In this document: positions 57,127 through 62,527 of the stretch, in pieces | Position numbering within the stretch: the first letter of the stretch is position 1 | How the letters are laid out: each line of letters starts with the position of its first letter | DNA from: Actinoplanes utahensis | GTDB taxonomy: Bacteria > Actinomycetota > Actinomycetes > Mycobacteriales > Micromonosporaceae | Assembly: GCF_016862455.1 (NCBI RefSeq) | Contig: NZ_BOMZ01000116.1 | Location: 1-62,527 of the forward strand | Direction of reading: 5' to 3' | Length of the DNA stretch: 62,527 nt | Notes under the pieces: generated by a model | Databases searched by the model: none | Told to the model about the DNA's origin: nothing | What the model saw: the letters and a program-made list of their open reading frames with translations, nothing else | Translations under genes and position numbers: made by a program

Positions 57127-59502
57127 CTAACCTTGCCCCATCTCACGGCCTGAGTCAACTGATCCCACATTTTGATCACGGGTCGTGGCGACGAAGTCCG
57201 GATCGCTCGGCAGCAGCGCCCTGACCTGCCGCATTCCCGGCCCGAGGCGGACCACCTGACTGCGCGCGGGGGCGTCGTTCGGCGGGGCGGAACGCGGCGC
57301 CGGGATCGGCCGCGGGCCCCGCGGGCGCAGCGTCCGCAGGCGCGACTCGAAGTGCTCGGCCGGCACACCCCAGCCGAACAGCGAGCCCTGACCCAGCCGG
57401 CAACCGGCCTCCTCGACCACCTCCCGCTGCGCCGGCGTGCCGATCCCCTCGGCCAGCACCTCCAGCCCGAGCCGGTGCCCCAGCCGGACCACCACGTCGA
57501 CGAGCGGGGCCGCCGTCCCGGTCCGCGACTCGGGCTCGGCCACCAGCGCGTGATCGATCTTCAGGATGTCCACCGGGAGGGTCCGCAGCTGGGTCAGCGA
57601 CGAATACCCCGCCCCGAAGTCGTCCAGGGCGATCCGGACGCCCGTCGCCCGCACCTCGGCCAGGCGGCGGACCAGCTCGTCCATGTCGGTGGCGACCGCG
57701 TGCTCGGTGACCTCCAGAACCAGGCGCTGCGGAGGCACGTTGTACTCCGCGAGCACGTCGGCGACCCGGGCCGCGTAGTCGGCGTCGTGCAGCTCCTTGG
57801 GCGACAGGTTCACCGACAGCCAGACGTCGTGGCCCAGTTCCCGCCACTCGGCGAGCTGCCGGCACGCCGTCTCCAGCACCCAGGCGCCGATCCGGTTGAT
57901 CAGGCCGGACTCCTCGGCCACCGGGATGAACTCCACCGGCGGCACCCGGCCCAGCTCCGGATGGGTCCAGCGCAGCAGCGCCTCGGCGCCCACCGGCCGC
58001 ATCGACGGCAGCGCCACCACCGGCTGGAACACCAGGCGCAACTGGTCGCGCTCGATGGCGTGCCGCAGCTCACCGGTCAGCGTGCCGCGGCGGCGCAGCA
58101 GCTCGTCATAGCTGGCCTGGTAACTCTCCACCCGGTTCTTGCCGCGCTGCTTGGCGTACCGCAGCGCCAGGTCGGCGTCGTGCAGCAGCTCACCGGTGGC
58201 GGCCACGCCGACGCTGGCGGACAGGAAGATCTGGCCCCCGTCCACCTCGTACGGCTCCCCGAGCACCGCGAGCAGCCGGTGCGCCGCCAGCACCGCCTCG
58301 TCGGCGTCCCCGCGCATCAGCACCGCGAACTCGTCGCCGCCCAGCCGGGCCGCCACGTCCCCGGCCAGCAGGTTGCGCCGCAGCCGGGCGCCCACCTCGG
58401 CCAGCACCGCGTCGCCGACGTCGTGCCCGCGCAGGTCGTTGACGGTCTTGAAACCGTCCATGTCGATGCCGATCAGCGCGGTGTCCGCACCGGAGTCGCG
58501 CAGCGCCCGCTGCAGGCCGCGCCGGTTGGCCAGCCCGGTCAGCGGGTCGGTGTGCGCCAGCTCGCGGAAGTGCGCCTCGCTCTGCCGCAGCCGCAGCGTG
58601 TAGCCCCGCACGTCGTCGAGCGCCAGATATTGCCGGGCGACCAGGGCCAGGCCCTCGATGCTGGCCCCGAGGTAGCCGAACACGTCCATGGTGCCGCCCC
58701 GGGCCAGGTGGTAGCCCAGGGCGCCGAGCATGGCGAGCATCGGCACCACCGCGTACGCCCCGCCGCGCTCCAGCACGTCACCGGACTCCTCGACCGGCCG
58801 GTCGGCGGCCCGCACCGCCCAGGCCGCGCACGTCAGCCCGCCGGTCAGCAGGGCGCCGCTGACCAGCGCGTATCCACTGTTGTCCCGGCAGATCCCGATG
58901 GCCAGCACGTTCGCCGCCATGGCCACCAGGCCGACCCCGGCCGCCACCCGGACGGTGTGCCGCCGCGGCCGGTGGGCGTGCAGCGCCAGCACCGCCGTCA
59001 GGCCGAGCCCCAGCACCACCAGAACCGCCGGCAGCAGGATGGCCGGGCACTGGTAGGGCGTCGCGTCGCCGAGGATCCGGGTGGGCTCGGTGAGCAGCAC
59101 CCAGCCCACGAACCAGATGGAGGCGGCGATGACCAGGCCGTCCAGCACGTGCCGGACGGCGGCGGCGGAATCCCGGGCGGCGCCGGGGAGCGCCACCGTG
59201 CCCGCCAGCAGGGTCAGCGTGCCGAGGCCCATCCCGACGGCGACCGCGGTGGCCAGCGCACGGCTGTGCCCCGGCGTGTGGTGGTGGCTGGTGAGCAGGG
59301 CGGTGGCCAGGCCGGCCAGCGCCGCGGCGGTGGCGATCGCGCCACCGGCGGCCAGGAGCAGATGCGCGCGCCGGGCCGCACCGGTGTGCCGGCGGCCGGA
59401 CCGGCCCAGGTAGGCGACCGCCGGGACGGCGACGAGCAGGCCCGCGAGGGCCGCCAGTTCCATACCGGACGGTGAGTGCACGGACACACTGTGCCCGATC
59501 AT
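57127..59502 (-). CDS. Membrane GGDEF-EAL protein
   Basis: Cyclic-di-GMP enzyme of 791 aa. The N-terminal about 290 residues hold about eight transmembrane segments. GGDEF domain (about 320-480): intact VAARLGGDEFAVL; the inhibitory I-site is degenerate (LAGD instead of RxxD). EAL domain (about 490-740): intact EALLRW, NLSP, LEVTEH, ALDDFGAGYS, DILKIDH and AEGI, so both activities are possible. A Pro/Arg-rich tail follows. The start may be ATG 59502 or ATG 59463. Its last codons contain the ilvB promoter. Divergent from ilvD. Confidence 0.93.
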   Translation of the reverse strand: MIGHSVSVHSPSGMELAALAGLLVAVPAVAYLGRSGRRHTGAARRAHLLLAAGGAIATAAALAGLATALLTSHHHTPGHSRALATAVAVGMGLGTLTLLAGTVALPGAARDSAAAVRHVLDGLVIAASIWFVGWVLLTEPTRILGDATPYQCPAILLPAVLVVLGLGLTAVLALHAHRPRRHTVRVAAGVGLVAMAANVLAIGICRDNSGYALVSGALLTGGLTCAAWAVRAADRPVEESGDVLERGGAYAVVPMLAMLGALGYHLARGGTMDVFGYLGASIEGLALVARQYLALDDVRGYTLRLRQSEAHFRELAHTDPLTGLANRRGLQRALRDSGADTALIGIDMDGFKTVNDLRGHDVGDAVLAEVGARLRRNLLAGDVAARLGGDEFAVLMRGDADEAVLAAHRLLAVLGEPYEVDGGQIFLSASVGVAATGELLHDADLALRYAKQRGKNRVESYQASYDELLRRRGTLTGELRHAIERDQLRLVFQPVVALPSMRPVGAEALLRWTHPELGRVPPVEFIPVAEESGLINRIGAWVLETACRQLAEWRELGHDVWLSVNLSPKELHDADYAARVADVLAEYNVPPQRLVLEVTEHAVATDMDELVRRLAEVRATGVRIALDDFGAGYSSLTQLRTLPVDILKIDHALVAEPESRTGTAAPLVDVVVRLGHRLGLEVLAEGIGTPAQREVVEEAGCRLGQGSLFGWGVPAEHFESRLRTLRPRGPRPIPAPRSAPPNDAPARSQVVRLGPGMRQVRALLPSDPDFVATTRDQNVGSVDSGREMGQG
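57130..57158 (-). promoter_or_regulatory. ilvB promoter inside the GGDEF-EAL gene
   Basis: Minus-strand TTGACT (57153-57158), 17-bp spacer, CAAGGT (57130-57135), then 7 nt to the leader ATG. It overlaps the last 11 codons of the upstream gene. Confidence 0.65.
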
Positions 59503-59583
59503 CGGCGTTTACGACACCCCGTGTGTCCCGAGCTGTGGACGTCCGCCGTGGTGGACGCCCTGCGCAGTGGCACTATGGGTGGC

Positions 59584-61431
59584 ATGCCTGAGCTGCGCTC
59601 CCGGACCTCGACACACGGTCGCACGATGGCCGGCGCGCGCGCCCTTTGGCGCGCCACCGGCATGACCGACGACGATTTCGGCAAGCCGATCGTCGCCATC
59701 GCCAACAGCTTCACCCAGTTCGTACCGGGTCATGTGCACCTCAAGGACATGGGCGGTCTGGTCGCCGAGTCGATCGCCGCGGCCGGTGGCGTCGGCCGCG
59801 AGTTCAACACCATCGCGGTCGACGACGGCATCGCCATGGGCCACGGCGGCATGCTCTACTCCCTGCCCAGCCGGGAGCTGATCGCCGACGCCGTGGAGTA
59901 CATGGTCAACGCGCACTGCGCCGACGCCCTGGTCTGCATCTCGAACTGCGACAAGATCACCCCCGGCATGCTGATCGCCGCGCTGCGGCTCAACATCCCG
60001 ACGGTCTTCGTCTCCGGCGGCCCGATGGAGGCCGGCAAGACGGTCGCCATCGAGGGCATCGTCCACGAGAAGCTGGACCTGGTCGACGCGATGAGCGCCG
60101 CCGCCAACGACAACGTCACCGACGCCCAGCTCGACACGATCGAGCGGTCCGCCTGCCCGACCTGCGGCTCCTGCTCCGGCATGTTCACCGCCAACTCGAT
60201 GAACTGCCTGACCGAGGCGATCGGCCTGTCGCTGCCGGGCAACGGGTCGACGCTTGCCACGCACGCCTCCCGCAAGGCCCTCTTCGAGGAGGCCGGCCGG
60301 CTGATCGTGCAGATCGCCAAGGAGTACTACGAGAAGGACGACGAGTCGGTCCTGCCGCGCTCGATCGCCAACCGCGACGCCTTCGAGAACGCGGTCGCCC
60401 TGGACGTGGCGATGGGCGGCTCGACCAACACGATCCTGCACCTGCTCGCCGCGGCCCGCGAGGCCGAGCTCGACTTCAGCGTCTCCGACATCGACGCGAT
60501 CTCGCGCCGCGTGCCCTGCCTGTCGAAGGTCGCCCCGAACAGCCCGAAGTACCACATGGAGGACGTGCACCGGGCCGGTGGCATCCCCGCCCTGCTCGGC
60601 GAGCTCAACCGGGGTGGCTCGCTGAAGACCGGCGTGCGCGCGGTGCACTCCCCCGACCTGACCTCCTGGCTGGACAAGTGGGACATCCGCGGCGGGTCGC
60701 CGGCGCCGGAGGCGCTGGAGCTGTTCCACGCCGCGCCCGGCGGGGTCCGCACCGTCGAGCCGTTCAGCACCACCAACCGCTGGGCGAAACTCGACACCGA
60801 CGCTGCCGAGGGCTGCATCCGGTCGGTCGAGCACGCGTACACGGTCGACGGTGGCCTGGCGATCCTCTTCGGCAACCTGGCGCCGGACGGCTGCGTGGTG
60901 AAGACCGCCGGCGTCGACGAGTCGATCTGGAAGTTCACCGGCCCGGCCCGGGTCTACGAGTCGCAGGACGACGCGGTCACCGGCATCCTCGGCAAAGAGG
61001 TCGTCGAGGGCGACGTCGTGATCATCCGCTACGAGGGACCGCGCGGCGGGCCGGGCATGCAGGAGATGCTCTACCCGACGTCGTTCCTCAAGGGCCGCGG
61101 CCTCGGCAAGGCGTGCGCGCTGATCACCGACGGCCGGTTCTCCGGCGGCACCTCCGGCCTCTCCATCGGCCACGTCTCCCCGGAGGCGGCCGGCGGCGGG
61201 CTGATCGCCCTGGTCGAGACCGGTGACGAGATCACCATCGACATCCCGGGCCGCAGCATCACCCTCAACGTCCACGACGACGTGCTGGCCCAGCGCCGGC
61301 ACGAGCAGGAGCGGCGGCCCAAGCCGTACACGCCGGTCTCCCGGCAGCGCCCGGTCTCCGCGGCGCTGCGCGCCTACGCCTCGATGGCCACCGCGGCCAG
61401 CGACGGCGCCTACCGGCGCGTTCCCGAGTAG
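59584..61431 (+). CDS. ilvD: Dihydroxy-acid dehydratase
   Basis: Iron-sulfur dehydratase for valine and isoleucine synthesis, 615 aa. Motifs: AIANSFTQFVPGHVHLKDMG with conserved Cys further on, CISNCDKITPGMLIAALR (about residue 120) and CPTCGSCSGMFTANSM (about 190-200), the ligands of the cluster, and ITDGRFSGGTSGLSIGHVSPEAA near the C-terminus. ATG at 59584 lies 7 nt after a possible CACTAT -10 box, so the message may be leaderless. It is divergent from the GGDEF-EAL gene and not in the ilvB operon. Confidence 0.98.
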   Translation: MPELRSRTSTHGRTMAGARALWRATGMTDDDFGKPIVAIANSFTQFVPGHVHLKDMGGLVAESIAAAGGVGREFNTIAVDDGIAMGHGGMLYSLPSRELIADAVEYMVNAHCADALVCISNCDKITPGMLIAALRLNIPTVFVSGGPMEAGKTVAIEGIVHEKLDLVDAMSAAANDNVTDAQLDTIERSACPTCGSCSGMFTANSMNCLTEAIGLSLPGNGSTLATHASRKALFEEAGRLIVQIAKEYYEKDDESVLPRSIANRDAFENAVALDVAMGGSTNTILHLLAAAREAELDFSVSDIDAISRRVPCLSKVAPNSPKYHMEDVHRAGGIPALLGELNRGGSLKTGVRAVHSPDLTSWLDKWDIRGGSPAPEALELFHAAPGGVRTVEPFSTTNRWAKLDTDAAEGCIRSVEHAYTVDGGLAILFGNLAPDGCVVKTAGVDESIWKFTGPARVYESQDDAVTGILGKEVVEGDVVIIRYEGPRGGPGMQEMLYPTSFLKGRGLGKACALITDGRFSGGTSGLSIGHVSPEAAGGGLIALVETGDEITIDIPGRSITLNVHDDVLAQRRHEQERRPKPYTPVSRQRPVSAALRAYASMATAASDGAYRRVPE

Positions 61432-61443
61432 GTCTCCCCTGGT

Positions 61444-61479
61444 CCGGAGGCCGGTCCCCGACCGGTCTCCGGCCCTTTT
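61444..61479 (+). terminator. ilvD terminator
   Basis: CCGGAGGCCGGTC / GACCGGTCTCCGG, 12 of 13 pairs, CCC loop, then CCCTTTT. Confidence 0.85.
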
Positions 61480-61540
61480 CCCACCTTGCCCGGTACGCCC
61501 ACCCGGCCGGGAACATGATCGCAAAGTACTCTCCCGGCTC

Positions 61541-62224
61541 GTGAGCGTCGATCCTTCTCCGCCCTCGTCCGCGCCGCCCTCGTCCGCGCCGCCCTGGCAT
61601 CCGGTCAGCTCCCCGCCGCCGGCGGGCTCCATCCCGGCCGGCCGCGTGTTCGCCCTGGCCGCCGCGGGAGTCGCCCTTCTCGCGCTGGGTCTGGCAGGTG
61701 GTTACGCGATCGGACGATCGACCTCGCCGGTGCCGGCGAACGTGGCGGCGCCCGTCGTGTCCGCGCCCGCCCTGCCGGACCAGTCCGCGAAGTTCGCCGG
61801 GACCAGGGCCGCGAGTCTCGCCGGACCATGGCTGCCGGAGCTCGGCAACTGTCTGAGCGCCGCGGACCCCGGCGGCCCGAAACTGGAGAACGGCCGCGCC
61901 GAAATGATCAACTGCCAGATCGGCGACGTCCAGGTCTACTTCGAGACGTTCACGTCGGCCACGCAGTTCGGCTGGACCCGTGACTACCGCGCCGGGATCA
62001 GCCGCAAGAGCGGCACCCTGGTGCCGGGCGTCGAGCCACCACGCCAGAAGACCGGGCCGGTCAGCGGCCGCACGGGCACCTACTTCGAGTACGTCACCGG
62101 CAAGACCTGCGGCGTCTTCTGGGGTCCGGGCGGCAGCTTGACCGATGTGCGCCTGGAGGCGGACTGCGCGGCCATCGGCAACCACTGGCCGTCCCTGCGC
62201 GCCGTCTGGGAACGCTTCAGCTGA
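61541..62224 (+). CDS. Hypothetical single-span membrane protein
   Basis: A 227-aa protein with a Pro/Ser-rich cytoplasmic N-terminus, one transmembrane segment (about residues 30-53, VFALAAAGVALLALGLAGGYAIG) and an exported domain with several Cys residues (CLSA, INCQIG, KTCGVF, EADCAAI), probably disulfide-bonded. GTG at 61541 opens MSVDPSPPSSAPP. I recognise no family; the layout is common for secreted Actinoplanes proteins of unknown role. A strong hairpin follows. Confidence 0.75.
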   Translation: MSVDPSPPSSAPPSSAPPWHPVSSPPPAGSIPAGRVFALAAAGVALLALGLAGGYAIGRSTSPVPANVAAPVVSAPALPDQSAKFAGTRAASLAGPWLPELGNCLSAADPGGPKLENGRAEMINCQIGDVQVYFETFTSATQFGWTRDYRAGISRKSGTLVPGVEPPRQKTGPVSGRTGTYFEYVTGKTCGVFWGPGGSLTDVRLEADCAAIGNHWPSLRAVWERFS

Positions 62225-62226
62225 CA

Positions 62227-62275
62227 GCGGCGCGTGCCCCCGCGCCGGTCCGAGACCGGCCGGGGCACGCGCCGC
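62227..62275 (+). terminator. Terminator after the hypothetical membrane protein
   Basis: Outer 14-bp stem GCGGCGCGTGCCCC / GGGGCACGCGCCGC with an inner GCCGGTC / GACCGGC stem. No T-tract. Confidence 0.75.
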
Positions 62276-62527
62276 CCGGTGGGAGATGAGGGTGGGGACG
62301 GGAACGCATCCGGGAATTGGCCATCGCTGCTCAGCCCTTCCGTATGCCGGTGTCCGGCGGACCCTCAGCGTAGGGACCGGCCACAATGGTGGGTACAGCC
62401 GCTCGGTGGCGAGGGGAGACCCTGGCTGGTTGTCCGTGCCGGCTCGGCGTCGCCGAGACAGCACTGACCCTGCTGGCTGATTCGCCGCCCCTCTTGTCGA
62501 TCGTGGAGAGTGCGCTGTCCGCCCCAC
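62276..62527. other. Unassigned end of window
   Basis: About 250 bp with no convincing ORF; the open frames here are short or lack starts with ribosome sites. A gene beginning beyond the window may have its promoter here. Confidence 0.4.

Noticed and set aside
57172..59475. 767-codon plus-strand frame opposite the GGDEF-EAL gene
   Set aside because: Antisense shadow, rich in His, Gln, Arg and Gly; the minus-strand frame has intact GGDEF and EAL motifs.
59503..59583. Leader peptide before ilvD
   Set aside because: No short ORF with branched-chain codons followed by a hairpin; the start seems to be leaderless instead.

Overview
The window is high-GC actinobacterial chromosome, most likely from the Micromonosporaceae (Actinoplanes or a close relative). 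The grounds are strong G/C at third codon positions, frequent GTG starts, a CofC step for coenzyme F420, an HU protein with a long Lys/Ala tail, a SepIVA homologue, and a core gene order close to the one I recall for the Mycobacterium fpg-rnc-coaD and hupB-leuDC-ilvBNC regions. The species is inferred from these features and not proven. I see no phage, transposase, integron or CRISPR array. Almost everything is housekeeping, with accessory material in small islands and intergenic repeat arrays.

Layout. 1-6143 (minus): a tightly packed operon read rsmD, coaD, sepIVA, yceD-like, rpmF, plsX-like, rnc, PIG-V-like mannosyltransferase, mutM, with many 4-8 bp overlaps. 6458-8805 (plus): two LPXTG surface proteins. 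8857-13070 (minus): DAK-domain kinase then recG, divergent from rpmB. 13944-16393: a DUF559 nuclease and a GNAT acetyltransferase set among three repetitive spacers. 16394-24374: thiL, AsnC-like RAM protein, DUF3515 protein, ddl, a probable pseudophosphatase, a small CXXC protein, a Cys/Met-metabolism PLP enzyme, gpsA, plsC, cofC and a cold-shock-like protein. 24430-31828: ppk1, Nudix/histidine phosphatase, membrane protein, hupB, leuD, leuC and an IclR regulator. 31829-33562: repeat-rich DNA carrying two tRNA-Glu(CTC) genes and one tRNA-Gln(CTG). 33626-39939: divergent NmrA/TetR pair with a palindromic operator, FAH-family hydrolase, ABC exporter operon with an Xre regulator, a conserved protein and arfB. 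40008-43783: two M16 peptidase-like genes and a membrane EEP-family protein. 43828-61431: a compact ThrRS-like enzyme plus the branched-chain amino acid region (cimA, ilvE, leuB, serA, ilvC, ilvN, ilvB, ilvD) and a GGDEF-EAL protein.

The most interesting signal is regulatory. Three genes or operons are preceded by tiny leader ORFs followed by hairpins: MCFASRVLI before ilvBN-ilvC, VTHSVLIIRTERAG before cimA, and MMMLSSITTTPGAPGVRRH, with three consecutive Thr codons, before a ThrRS that lacks the TGS and editing domains. In all three the leader start codon lies 6-7 nt after a plausible -10 box, so the leader peptides may be translated from leaderless transcripts. The Thr-sensing unit and the Val/Leu/Ile-sensing cimA unit converge on each other, which physically joins Thr-tRNA and branched-chain-tRNA sensing at a metabolic branch: CimA makes the isoleucine precursor without threonine. 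A second theme is the number of distinct intergenic and intragenic repeat arrays, including a pair of 48-bp palindromic elements in inverted orientation and an 8-copy array with a unit of about 52 bp.
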